Below, piece by piece: positions 26,619-35,556 of a DNA stretch of 64,000 bases (positions are counted from its first letter, which is position 1; each line of letters starts with the position of its first letter). Below the pieces are notes generated by a model. The model saw nothing but the letters and a program-made list of their open reading frames with translations, ran no database searches and had not been told where the DNA came from. The position numbers were made by a program, and so were the translations under genes. This DNA comes from Cytophagales bacterium (lineage in GTDB: Bacteria > Bacteroidota > Bacteroidia > Cytophagales > Microscillaceae), in contig JAAFJG010000001.1 of assembly GCA_013298075.1 (NCBI GenBank), positions 62,001 through 126,000 of the forward strand. The letters run 5' to 3'.

Positions 26619-27257
26619 ATGACTGCTAACATAAATAATTTATCAGAACAAAATAAAAATGATGCTCAAACTAATCCGCATGATGTAAATATTTTGTTGA
26701 AAGATGATTGGGATAAATTAGAGAAATTATTAAAAAAAAATAATTTTTATAAAAAAATCTTACAATTTTTTATAATATTATCAATAATTACTCCTATTGT
26801 TTGTTATTTATTATTTTTATTTGGAGTAAAAAAAATATTATTAGACATCTCGATGGTTGTAACAATAACTAATTTTTTATTAACTTATCTATGCCTACAC
26901 ATCTCACAATTACTACAAGAAAAAATAGCAGTTTCTTCTTTTAATATAAGTGTAATACTTCATAATTATTCAAGTCGCTACCGAGAAAATTATTATATTA
27001 ATGAAAGAAACGCAAAACTAACAGGTAATGCAAAACTTACGGGATCACAAAGAAAATCCCAAATTTCAACGTTATATTATTCAACCGTTATCCCATTATT
27101 ATTACTATATTTTGCTTCACTATTCAATCAACCTAATACACTAAATTATGAAAAAAATATTACAAATGATACTATTTATAAAACTAAAATAGACTCTCTC
27201 CAACGAGAATATCAAAAATTAAAAGAACAAATAAAATTATTAGAAAAAAATAAATAA
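26619..27257 (+). CDS. Membrane protein paired with the small GTPase
   Basis: The 212-residue protein has three or four hydrophobic segments: ILQFFIILSIITPIVCYLLF, ISMVVTITNFLLTYLCLHI and STVIPLLLLYFASLF. It ends in a predicted coiled coil (KIDSLQREYQKLKEQIKLLEK). A short internal duplication, KLTGNAKLTG, lies at about residues 131-140. I do not recognise a family. It begins 14 bp after the GTPase gene, so the two are very probably co-transcribed and may act together at the membrane. Confidence 0.65.
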   Translation: MTANINNLSEQNKNDAQTNPHDVNILLKDDWDKLEKLLKKNNFYKKILQFFIILSIITPIVCYLLFLFGVKKILLDISMVVTITNFLLTYLCLHISQLLQEKIAVSSFNISVILHNYSSRYRENYYINERNAKLTGNAKLTGSQRKSQISTLYYSTVIPLLLLYFASLFNQPNTLNYEKNITNDTIYKTKIDSLQREYQKLKEQIKLLEKNK

Positions 27258-27274
27258 TTCTCTCTCCTAATTTC

Positions 27275-27549
27275 TCAATACACTTGTGTTTTTGGGTGCA
27301 AAGTAATTTCATCAATCATTACATTACTCGGACTATTCAAAACATACAAAATAGTATCTGCTACTTCAAAAGGCGATAAATAATGTGGTTTTGTGCCTTG
27401 TTCCGAATTATTAAAATGCGTATCTGTCAAGCCCGCACATATCACGCTCACCCGAATATTATCATTTCGAACTTCTGCACGCAATACATTAGCAACGCAA
27501 TTTGAGCAAATTTAGACGCACAATAAGCGCCACCATTTTCAAAAGTTCG
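27275..27549 (-). pseudogene. Short-chain dehydrogenase (SDR), truncated and frameshifted
   Basis: Two minus-strand segments join into an SDR C-terminal half. The upstream one reads FENGGAYCASKFAQIAL, which includes the catalytic YxxxK as YCASK. The downstream one continues as ANVLRAEVRNDNIRVSVICAGLTDT (in two blocks) to the stop. They are in different frames, joined by the loss of one base near 27498. The N-terminal Rossmann half with the nucleotide-binding glycines is absent upstream of 27549, where an in-frame stop follows at once. It is therefore a decaying gene. Confidence 0.8.
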
Positions 27550-27758
27550 TTTTATTCATTTTTTATGCGTTATTTTGTTTGTTTTTAGGTTTTATTTTTT
27601 ATGCAAATGTAAAGATTTTTCGTAATTTTCAAACATAAATATCAATTAAAAAGTTATTTTGTTACAAAAAAAAACTTTTTATCAAAAATAATTATAACTT
27701 TGCACCAAAATTATCTTTAAAAAATTTAATAGGCAACAAAGATAATAAGAAAAATAAC

Positions 27759-30101
27759 ATGGGAAAAAACTTAGTAATTGTGGAATCTCCCGCAAAAGCA
27801 AAAACAATAGAAGGATATTTAGGGAAAGATTTTACCGTAAAATCAAGCTACGGACACGTGCGTGATTTACCTAAAAAGAATGATGCGATTGATGTGGCAA
27901 ATAATTTTACACCACATTACGAAATCTCAGACGATAAAAAACAAGTTGTTTCGGAACTCAAAAAATTATCAAAAGAAGCAGAAACTATATGGCTCGCTAC
28001 TGATGATGACCGCGAAGGTGAGGCTATTTCTTGGCATCTCAAAGAAAGTTTAGAACTCAAAAAAGGAAAAGATATAAAAAGAATAGTTTTTAGAGAAATT
28101 ACTAAAAGTGCTATCTTAAAAGCCATCGAAAATCCAAGAGATATTGATTATGATTTGGTCAATGCACAACAAGCGAGACGTATTTTGGATAGATTGGTAG
28201 GTTTCGAAATCTCGCCTGTGCTTTGGAAAAAAGTAAAACCGGGACTTTCTGCGGGACGTGTACAGTCGGTTGCGGTGCGTTTGGTGGTAGAAAGAGAAAG
28301 AGAAATTTTGAAATTTAACTCGACTTCTTCCTATAAAGTGGTAGCGGATTTTGATTTGGAGAAAAACAAAAAACTCAATGCCGAATTATCAAAAAATATC
28401 GAAGACAACAAAGGAGCAGAACAATTTTTACAAAAATGTATCGAAGCCGAGTTTAAAATCAAAGATATTGAAACTAAACCTTCTAAACAATCGCCTTCTG
28501 CTCCTTTTACCACTTCTACTTTGCAACAAGAAGCCTCAAGAAAATTAGGTTTTTCGGTATCAAGAACGATGGTCGTGGCTCAAAGATTATACGAAGCAGG
28601 AAAAATTAGTTATATGCGTACTGATTCGACTAATTTATCTGATGATAGCATCAAAGCGGCTTCTGACCAAATTTTAAGTGAATATGGCAAAGAATATTTA
28701 CAAGTTAGACGTTATAAAACCAAGTCCGCATCTGCTCAAGAAGCACACGAAGCCATCAAACCAACCGACTTTGCCGTTTCAAAAACCACAGGCGAAAGAG
28801 ATGAACAACGTTTGTATGAATTGATTTGGAAAAGAGCCATCGCCTCGCAAATGGCTGATGCACAATTAGAAAAAACAACCGCAACCATCAATATAAAAAC
28901 CAAAAATAATGATAAAATGTCTGACTTATTAGCCAAAGGCGAAGTCATTAAATTTGAAGGTTTTTTGAAAGTATATCTTGAGTCAAATGATGAGGAAGAA
29001 GACGAAGAAAATACTAAAATGTTGCCACCTTTGAAAATAGGACAGATTTTGGACTTAAATCAAATGAAAGCCACCGAAAGATTTACACGCCCATCTGCTC
29101 GATATACAGAGGCAAGTTTGGTGAAAGAATTGGAGGAACAAGGCATTGGTAGACCTTCTACGTATGCTCCCACTATTTCGACCATTCAACAAAGAGGATA
29201 TGTTTTGAAAGAAGATAGAGATGGAAAACAACGTAATTTTCAGGAATTGATTTTGAAAAATAATCAAATTACACAAAAAACAAATTCAGAAAATTATGGA
29301 GCAGAAAAATCAAAACTTTTTCCTACTGATTTGGCGGGAGTTGTGAATGATTTTTTGAAAGAAAATTTTGATAATATTGTCAATTATTCTTTTACGGCTG
29401 ATGTAGAAAAAGAATTTGATGATATTGCAGAAGGAAAGAAAAATTGGGTTGATGTATTGCGAAATTTTTATGACGATTTTCATTTGAAAGTAGAAAATAC
29501 TTCGCAAAATACAGACAGAGCAAGCGTTAATAAATCTCGACAATTAGGCAAACACCCACAATCGCAAGAGGACATAATGGTGGCTTTGGGAAGATATGGG
29601 GCTTATGTGCAGATTGGCGAAATCAGTGAGGATAAAAATATTAAACCCAAAAGAGCAAGCCTTAAAAAAGGTCAATCTATGGAAAGTATTACCTTAGAAG
29701 AAGCATTAGAATTGTTTAAATTGCCAAGAGAATCGGGGAATTTTGAAGGAAAATCGATGACGGTAGCAGTTGGAAAATTCGGTCCTTATATCAAACACGA
29801 AGATAAATTTTATTCTTTGAACAAAGAAGATGACCCTTACACGATTGACGAAGCAAAATGTATCGAAATTATCGAAACAAAAAGAAAAGCAGATGCAGAA
29901 AAATTCATAAAATCGTTTGACGAAAATCCAAAAGTACAAATTTTGAATGGACGTTGGGGCGCATATATTAAATTTGACACACAAAACGTAAAAATTCCTA
30001 AAGGTAAAACTCCCGAAGAACTTACGTATCAAGATTGTGTTGATTTAGCAAAAGAAAATGAAACAAAACCAAAATCTACTTTTATTAAGAAAAAAAAGTA
30101 G
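27759..30101 (+). CDS. topA: DNA topoisomerase I (type IA)
   Basis: The 780-residue enzyme relaxes negative supercoils. The Toprim start is LVIVESPAKAKTIEGYLG and the metal-binding motif is ATDDDREGEAISWHL. The domain ARRILDRLVGFEISPVLW is followed by GLSAGRVQSVAVRLV. The catalytic tyrosine sits in ISYMRTDSTNLS at about residue 285. The C-terminus carries Topo_C repeats (GRYGAYVQIGE, GKFGPYIKHED, GRWGAYIKFD) and no zinc finger, as is usual in Bacteroidetes. A TAACTTTG -7-like box is at 27695-27702, but no TTTG lies at the right distance. A hairpin terminator follows. Confidence 0.97.
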   Translation: MGKNLVIVESPAKAKTIEGYLGKDFTVKSSYGHVRDLPKKNDAIDVANNFTPHYEISDDKKQVVSELKKLSKEAETIWLATDDDREGEAISWHLKESLELKKGKDIKRIVFREITKSAILKAIENPRDIDYDLVNAQQARRILDRLVGFEISPVLWKKVKPGLSAGRVQSVAVRLVVEREREILKFNSTSSYKVVADFDLEKNKKLNAELSKNIEDNKGAEQFLQKCIEAEFKIKDIETKPSKQSPSAPFTTSTLQQEASRKLGFSVSRTMVVAQRLYEAGKISYMRTDSTNLSDDSIKAASDQILSEYGKEYLQVRRYKTKSASAQEAHEAIKPTDFAVSKTTGERDEQRLYELIWKRAIASQMADAQLEKTTATINIKTKNNDKMSDLLAKGEVIKFEGFLKVYLESNDEEEDEENTKMLPPLKIGQILDLNQMKATERFTRPSARYTEASLVKELEEQGIGRPSTYAPTISTIQQRGYVLKEDRDGKQRNFQELILKNNQITQKTNSENYGAEKSKLFPTDLAGVVNDFLKENFDNIVNYSFTADVEKEFDDIAEGKKNWVDVLRNFYDDFHLKVENTSQNTDRASVNKSRQLGKHPQSQEDIMVALGRYGAYVQIGEISEDKNIKPKRASLKKGQSMESITLEEALELFKLPRESGNFEGKSMTVAVGKFGPYIKHEDKFYSLNKEDDPYTIDEAKCIEIIETKRKADAEKFIKSFDENPKVQILNGRWGAYIKFDTQNVKIPKGKTPEELTYQDCVDLAKENETKPKSTFIKKKK

Positions 30102-30119
30102 AAAAATATTGATTTTTTT

Positions 30120-30146
30120 GTGTGCAAAAAATTTAGGTTTGCACAC
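30120..30146 (+). terminator. topA terminator
   Basis: A hairpin with 9-bp arms (GTGTGCAAA and its complement) and a 9-nt loop is followed by AAATTTTTTT, 18 bp past the topA stop. Confidence 0.85.
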
Positions 30147-30203
30147 AAATTTTTTTAATAAATTTTTTTTATGGTCATTTAAAATACATCAAAAAAATAA
30201 AAA

Positions 30204-31361
30204 ATGATTACTCAACTTCATATTAAAAACTTCAAAATACACAAAGATACTACTTTAACTTTGAAAAATATTACCTTTTTGTGTGGACAAAATGGGGTAG
30301 GAAAATCGTCTATTATTCAATCTTTATTACTTTTAAGGCAAAGTTTTCAAAAAAATCGTTTAGATAAAGTTTTGAGTCTGAACAAACCTTTGTGTTATGT
30401 TGGATATGGGAAAGATTCTTTGTATCAATTTGCCAAAAATAATGAAATTATTTTTGAATTAGTTGATGATAAATTTCCAATCGATGAATTTTGTTATCGT
30501 TTTGATGTCAAAGGCAGTGGAGATAAAGATTTTATTCCTAAGATTGAGAATAAAAATATAGCAAATAAAAATGAAAAAAAATCACACATAGAAAACGAAG
30601 AAACGTATAAAAATTTTTCATTATTTAATAAAAATTTTCAGTATATAAGTGCCGCTCGTACTGCCGATTATGTTGAAGATGATTATGGAGTTGATATTGA
30701 AAAACAAATTTCAGCAGAAGAAGGAAAAGCAGAATTAACGGCTCATTTTTTATATAAATATCAAAAAGAACAAGTAAATGATTTGTTTTTACATCATTCA
30801 GATAAAAAAAATAAAAAACTATTGTACCAAACAATTCTTTGGCAAAGAGAGATTAGCAAAGGTATAAATATCATTCCTCAAAAAATAGGAACAGGTTATA
30901 AAATTACGTATAGTTTTGATACAGATGCTTCACCCAAAGGCGTAACGAGCGAGTTTACTGCCAAAAATGTTGGTTTTGGTTTGTCTTATGCGTTGCCGAT
31001 TATTGTAGCGATTCTTTCTGCACAAAAAAATGCGTTGATTATTATCGAAAATCCCGAAGCACATTTAGTTCCCTACGGACAATCAAAACTTATGGAATTA
31101 GTATGTTTGGCAGCGCAATCAGGCGTGCAAATTATTATCGAAACTCATTCAGACCATATTATTAATGGTGCTTTGGTGGCTTGTAAAGAACAAAAAATAG
31201 ACAAAGAAAATATTATTATTTATCAATTTAATCGAGATGAAAAACAACATTGTGCAGAAATAACACCTATTAATGTCTTAGAAGGTGGAAGAATTATTTA
31301 TCCTCCACAAGGTTTTTTTGACCAAATTAGTAAAGACCGTAAAATTTTAATGGGATTTTAG
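30204..31361 (+). CDS. AAA/ABC-type ATPase, DUF3696-like, first gene of a two-gene unit
   Basis: The 385-residue protein is a RecF/SMC-like ATPase: Walker A GQNGVGKSS at residues 28-36, the signature-like NVGFGLSYALPIIVAIL, Walker B ALIIIENPEAHLVP and the H-loop IIIETHSDHIINGA. The last residues (GFFDQISKDRKIL) match the DUF3696 tail seen in such ATPases. There is no TOPRIM or other nuclease domain. The next gene starts 3 bp after the stop. Such ATPase-plus-partner units flanked by housekeeping genes (topA, a LolC-like permease) are often phage-defence modules, but that is inference here. Confidence 0.85.
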   Translation: MITQLHIKNFKIHKDTTLTLKNITFLCGQNGVGKSSIIQSLLLLRQSFQKNRLDKVLSLNKPLCYVGYGKDSLYQFAKNNEIIFELVDDKFPIDEFCYRFDVKGSGDKDFIPKIENKNIANKNEKKSHIENEETYKNFSLFNKNFQYISAARTADYVEDDYGVDIEKQISAEEGKAELTAHFLYKYQKEQVNDLFLHHSDKKNKKLLYQTILWQREISKGINIIPQKIGTGYKITYSFDTDASPKGVTSEFTAKNVGFGLSYALPIIVAILSAQKNALIIIENPEAHLVPYGQSKLMELVCLAAQSGVQIIIETHSDHIINGALVACKEQKIDKENIIIYQFNRDEKQHCAEITPINVLEGGRIIYPPQGFFDQISKDRKILMGF

Positions 31362-31364
31362 AAT

Positions 31365-32282
31365 ATGGAAAATAATAAAATTATCGTTTTTATTGATGAT
31401 TTTAATCAAGATTATATCATAGAAAATTTATTCAATAATCATCAAACCAAAGAAGATTTTTTAAAACAATTAGAAGATAACTTGGTTTTGTTTTCTCGTA
31501 GAAAAGATGAAATATTTTATGATAAAAATTCTATTGAATATTTTTGTAATTTTTTGACAGAGATAAAAGATGATGCCAATTATTTAATAGATTTTAGAAG
31601 TAAATTGGCTGATATTTTACAAAATGCTCAACCTATTTCACCAAATATTGACTTAAAAGAACAATATTTTAGGTGGAATTTATTTGAAAACAAAGCAATG
31701 ATACAAATTCAAAATAATATACTTATTGAAATTATAAAAAAACAAATTGAGCAAAAAGAAAATCAATTTTTTGTATTGGTAACGCCTACAAATAGTCAAA
31801 ATCCTTATCAAAAAAGACCTTTTATTGTTTGTTTGGTTGATGATTTTAATCATATTGAGGCACTTCCTCGTATTTTGAAAATTGATTATATTACTGATAA
31901 AATGCAAGCAAATGAATGGATTAACAAAAATAGAACTCCATTAAAAATCAATAAAAATAATAAACATGGAGAAAATGGCGTAGGTGCGCATAAATCAAAT
32001 AAAAATAACAAAGTAGGAATTTTATATGGAAGTATCAAAGAAGCAGATGAATTGTTGCAAACTGCCATTTTTGATTTTAGAGAACAAACAAAAAAACCGC
32101 TTTATAATTATGATAAAAAAAATAAAAAAATAATTGTTTTTCAATATGAAGGTACTTTTCAAACAAAAAATCAATCATATCAAAGTTATCACGCTTTTCA
32201 TTTAGAAATGGATAATAAACAGCAAATTGAAGAACAACAAATACCAAACGAAATATTAAAAGAATTAGAAAAATTATTTTAA
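31365..32282 (+). CDS. Unknown partner protein of the DUF3696-like ATPase
   Basis: The 305-residue protein is cytosolic, with no signal peptide or membrane segment. It has three visible parts: an N-terminal acidic region (KIIVFIDDFNQDYIIENLF), a middle beta-rich stretch (NQFFVLVTPTNSQNPYQKRP), and a C-terminal domain with the glycine/histidine motif HGENGVGAHK at residues 201-210 followed by VGILYGSIKEADELLQTA. The paired histidines could be catalytic or metal-binding, but I know no family with this pattern. It follows the ATPase with a 3-bp gap, so it is almost certainly co-translated and probably a partner or effector. Confidence 0.7.
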   Translation: MENNKIIVFIDDFNQDYIIENLFNNHQTKEDFLKQLEDNLVLFSRRKDEIFYDKNSIEYFCNFLTEIKDDANYLIDFRSKLADILQNAQPISPNIDLKEQYFRWNLFENKAMIQIQNNILIEIIKKQIEQKENQFFVLVTPTNSQNPYQKRPFIVCLVDDFNHIEALPRILKIDYITDKMQANEWINKNRTPLKINKNNKHGENGVGAHKSNKNNKVGILYGSIKEADELLQTAIFDFREQTKKPLYNYDKKNKKIIVFQYEGTFQTKNQSYQSYHAFHLEMDNKQQIEEQQIPNEILKELEKLF

Positions 32283-32292
32283 AAAGTTAAAT

Positions 32293-33525
32293 ATGAACAT
32301 ATCTTTATTGATTGCCAAAAGATTTTCAAAGCATCAACAATTTTCTTTTTCAAAAATTGTTACTCGAATTGCGGTCGCAAGTATTGCCTTGGGATTGGCT
32401 ACTATTTTAATTTCTTTTGGAATTTTGAGAGGTTTTGAATACAATATTAAAAATAAATTATTTGCATTGAGCGGACATATTTTTGTCGAACATGGCAACA
32501 CAAGTAACTCACAAGAACATTCTTATGCTCATTTGCCTTTGAGAAAGGACACAAAATTATATAAAAATTTCAAATCTGCTCCTACTTTATCACACTTGCA
32601 AGGCATTGCGTATAAGGCAGGAATTTTAAAAACTTCGTCTGAAGTATTAGGTGTAAATTTGAAAGGAATAGGAAAAGATTTTGATACAAAACGTTTTGTG
32701 CCTTATATTACCAAAGGAAAAATGATTGATTTTGAGATAGAAAACGAAACGCCTCAAATTATTATCAGTAAAAAAATTGCAGACCAATTAAATCTACAAA
32801 TCAAAGATTCTGTGCAAATGTTTTTTATTCAAGACCCGCCACGTTTTCGTAAATTTGCTATTGTCGGTATTTTTCAAACAGGTTTAGAAGAATTTGATGA
32901 GAAAATAATTATTGGTGATTTGAGAGTAGTGCAGCATTTGTATCAATGGAACGAAAATGAAGTGGGCGGTTATGAAGTTTTTGTTAAAAATTATAACCCA
33001 AAAGATACAATTCCTCAACAACAAACCATCGAATTGGGCAATTATAAAATGCAATATACGCTTGTGGAGGATAGATTTAAGCCAATTTTTGAATGGTTAG
33101 GTTTGATGGAACAAAATGTAACGATTTTTTTGAGTTTAATTTTGATTGTCGCAGGTTTTGGAATGATTTCGATTTTATTGATAATGATTATGGAAAGAGT
33201 GCAAACGATTGGCTTGCTCAAAGCGTTGGGTGCGACAGATATTCAAGTACAAAAAATATTTATTTATCAAGGTTTATATTTGGTTTTGCGTGGAATGGTT
33301 TGGGGAAATAGCATTGGTTTAGGTTTTTGTGCTTTGCAATATTTTAGTCAAATAATGCCTTTAGATGCAGAAAATTATTATATGGCATCTGTACCGATTG
33401 CGTGGGATTGGTGGGCAATTTTTGGCGTAAATTTTTTAATTTTTGTTTTAATTGCTGTGATTTTACTATTACCCACTTGGATAATTACAAAAATAAGACC
33501 TATTCAGGCTTTGAGATTTGATTAA
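32293..33525 (+). CDS. ABC transporter permease of the LolC/LolE type
   Basis: The 410-residue protein has one N-terminal membrane segment (IVTRIAVASIALGLATILISF), a large periplasmic part and three C-terminal membrane segments (from MISILLIMIMERVQTIGLLKALGA). This is the FtsX-like/MacB-type core of LolC/LolE permeases. By family knowledge these extract lipoproteins from the inner membrane for transport to the outer membrane, powered by a LolD ATPase. No lolD is adjacent. It starts 10 bp after the unknown partner gene and may share its transcript, although its function is unrelated. Confidence 0.85.
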   Translation: MNISLLIAKRFSKHQQFSFSKIVTRIAVASIALGLATILISFGILRGFEYNIKNKLFALSGHIFVEHGNTSNSQEHSYAHLPLRKDTKLYKNFKSAPTLSHLQGIAYKAGILKTSSEVLGVNLKGIGKDFDTKRFVPYITKGKMIDFEIENETPQIIISKKIADQLNLQIKDSVQMFFIQDPPRFRKFAIVGIFQTGLEEFDEKIIIGDLRVVQHLYQWNENEVGGYEVFVKNYNPKDTIPQQQTIELGNYKMQYTLVEDRFKPIFEWLGLMEQNVTIFLSLILIVAGFGMISILLIMIMERVQTIGLLKALGATDIQVQKIFIYQGLYLVLRGMVWGNSIGLGFCALQYFSQIMPLDAENYYMASVPIAWDWWAIFGVNFLIFVLIAVILLLPTWIITKIRPIQALRFD

Positions 33526-33557
33526 AAATTATTTTTTTTATCATTTTTTAAGCGCAA

Positions 33558-35222
33558 TTATCTCGAATATTTACGTTTTCTCCAAAAAGTAAATAATATT
33601 CCAAAAATAATAATACAAATCACAGGCAAAACTGTATTCAATAATTGCCAATAAGTGCTTTCTGTTTCTATTTTTAATTTATCTAAAGGTCGCAAAATAA
33701 CTTCTTTATTTTTTGCTCCCATAATGCCTTTGTCATCTAAAACATAATCTAACACGTTCAATAAAAAATCTGTATTCGAATGAATTGTTTTATACACTTT
33801 ATCCAAACCTAACGGGCTTTTTGGCTCATTTTTAAGTATATCGCCATCAGCACAAATTACGATTTTAGTAGGTTTTGACTCTCGTAAAAAGTTTTTTTCT
33901 TCGCTTTGACTTCGAGATTTATACAAACTTTGAAATTTTCCTTCTAATAAATACGCCACAGGCAAACTTCCCAAATTATATTCTCTCGGATTTTGCTTTT
34001 TTTGTGCTTCGTTAAATTCTACTAAGGCAGGCGTACCAATTTTTTTAGAATATTTTGAGGAGAAAAATAAAGGCGTTTTTTTGACATTCAAAGCCTTTAC
34101 TGTATCTATGGTGCTGATAAATTTGGTTTGAATTGTTCCCAAACCTTTGGTAATTTGATGTTTTTCAAAACTATTGATAATAGGATAATAGACCCAAGGA
34201 ATTGGTTTTATTTGCGGTCTATCGCCCATATTTCCCACCATTAACTCAATAAAAGAGGCTTGCAAATCTTTGATTAAATCACCGTTGATACGCACTCCAT
34301 ACTTAAAAAACAAGTCAGTTAAATTATGGTCATAAGGAAAAGTAAACGAACTCCCTTTTTTATTATACAAAACGCTATCCATATACACGCCCACCGCATC
34401 TACACAAAAAATGGCTTTTCCACCTTTCATCACAAATTGGTCGATTTTAAATTTTTCTTTATCTGTAAATTGAGAATCAGGTTTGGCAACAATAATCGCA
34501 TCAAGATTCAAAATTTCTTCTGATTTTGGTAAATCTACTTTATAAACTTCATAATATTTTTGCAAACTTTTGACAATATCAGATTTTTCTACATCATCTA
34601 ATTCGCCATGACCTTCGATAAATCCAACTCTTTTTCTGGTTTTTTGAGTTAATTGTCTAATGCCTGTGATTAAATTATATTCTACATTTTCGACAGATTG
34701 ATTTAAGATTTGTTCGGGTGAGAGCGAGCCTTTTAGTTTTTGGTCTAAGGTTTTGAACAATGAAACAGTCAATTCAAATTCTTTATACATCAAAACAGCC
34801 GCAGGAAATATCATTTTTTGCACTTGTTTATCGTCTTCATTGACAAAAATTTGGGAAGGTTGCACGCCTTTTTGTACCAATTCACGATAAAATTTATTTT
34901 GCTCGTCTTTATTTTTTCCTATTTTTGTGGGGTCAATAAATTTATATCGCAATTTTTTTCCGCCATATATTTTAAATTCGTCCAGAGTTTCTTTGATAGT
35001 TTTTTGTAAACGTCTAAATCCGCTTGGAAAATCGCCTTCTAAATATACTTTTACATATACTTCCTCTTCCAATTCTTTCAAAATTCGTTTGGTAGGTTCT
35101 GTGATAGTATATTTTTTTTCTTCTGTTAAATCAATTCTAAAAAAATATTGTGCAGAAATAATATTGACAATTATAATAATTACAATACCCCAAAAAAAAT
35201 GTATAAGATGTTTTTGTTTCAT
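33558..35222 (-). CDS. gldG: Gliding motility-associated ABC transporter substrate-binding protein GldG
   Basis: The 554-residue protein has an N-terminal membrane segment (FFWGIVIIIIVNIISAQYFF), then FRIDLTEEKKYTITEPTKRIL and VYVKVYLEGDFPSGFRRL, which are typical of GldG. It ends with a C-terminal membrane segment (VLPVICIIIFGILFTFWRKRK). GldG works with GldF and the ATPase GldA in gliding motility and related surface transport. gldF is not in the window on either side. The start is the ATG at 35220-35222 (MKQKHLIHFF); a TTG upstream is ignored because it would overlap the trpA remnant. Confidence 0.9.
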   Translation of the reverse strand: MKQKHLIHFFWGIVIIIIVNIISAQYFFRIDLTEEKKYTITEPTKRILKELEEEVYVKVYLEGDFPSGFRRLQKTIKETLDEFKIYGGKKLRYKFIDPTKIGKNKDEQNKFYRELVQKGVQPSQIFVNEDDKQVQKMIFPAAVLMYKEFELTVSLFKTLDQKLKGSLSPEQILNQSVENVEYNLITGIRQLTQKTRKRVGFIEGHGELDDVEKSDIVKSLQKYYEVYKVDLPKSEEILNLDAIIVAKPDSQFTDKEKFKIDQFVMKGGKAIFCVDAVGVYMDSVLYNKKGSSFTFPYDHNLTDLFFKYGVRINGDLIKDLQASFIELMVGNMGDRPQIKPIPWVYYPIINSFEKHQITKGLGTIQTKFISTIDTVKALNVKKTPLFFSSKYSKKIGTPALVEFNEAQKKQNPREYNLGSLPVAYLLEGKFQSLYKSRSQSEEKNFLRESKPTKIVICADGDILKNEPKSPLGLDKVYKTIHSNTDFLLNVLDYVLDDKGIMGAKNKEVILRPLDKLKIETESTYWQLLNTVLPVICIIIFGILFTFWRKRKYSR

Positions 35223-35304
35223 AGTCTTTAAAAAAATTAGCACGCAAAGTTACATTTTTATTTATATTTTTCCAAAAAATAAGAATATGATGGGCTAAAT
35301 TTAT

Positions 35305-35424
35305 TTTATTTTCTTGTAAATCTCTCAAAAACGCACTTCCAATAATTCTGCCTGCTGCATATTCTGATACTTTTTCAAAATCTTTTTTATCTTTGATACC
35401 AAAACCAATCAAAAATGGATTTTT
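35305..35424 (-). pseudogene. trpA: C-terminal fragment of tryptophan synthase alpha chain
   Basis: The minus frame reads KNPFLIGFGIKDKKDFEKVS and then EYAAGRIIGSAFLRDLQENK. This is the C-terminal part of TrpA: the (I/V)GFGI-x-(D/N/S) turn and the GSAF/GSAI phosphate-binding loop. Everything upstream of it, more than 200 residues, is missing. The homology stops exactly at MITE-like copy C (starting at 35426). No trpB or other trp gene is nearby, so this is a fragment cut off from its operon. Confidence 0.75.
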
Positions 35425-35425
35425 T

Positions 35426-35524
35426 GATAACGTCCCAAATCCGTTGCAAGAGATTTAAAATAAAATCGTTGTAGATACTTTTCTTCAACATAAAATAAGT
35501 TTGCAACGAAATTGGGACAGCACC
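35426..35524. mobile_element. MITE-like element, copy C (99 bp)
   Basis: The left end ACGTCCCAAATCCGTTGCAA and the right end (in reverse) GCTGTCCCAATTTCGTTGCA match the family repeats. The middle (AAAATCGTTGTAGATACTT) is partly shared with copy B and lacks the palindrome of A and D. It sits between the trpA fragment and the end of the amidohydrolase gene. Confidence 0.75.
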
Positions 35525-35556
35525 TAATAATTCTCGCAAAAATAAATGTTTTAAAT

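Noticed and set aside
27660-27702. Full promoter call for topA
   Set aside because: A TAACTTTG box is present, but no TTTG lies near 20 bp upstream; the nearest is 33 bp away. It is mentioned only in the gene entry.
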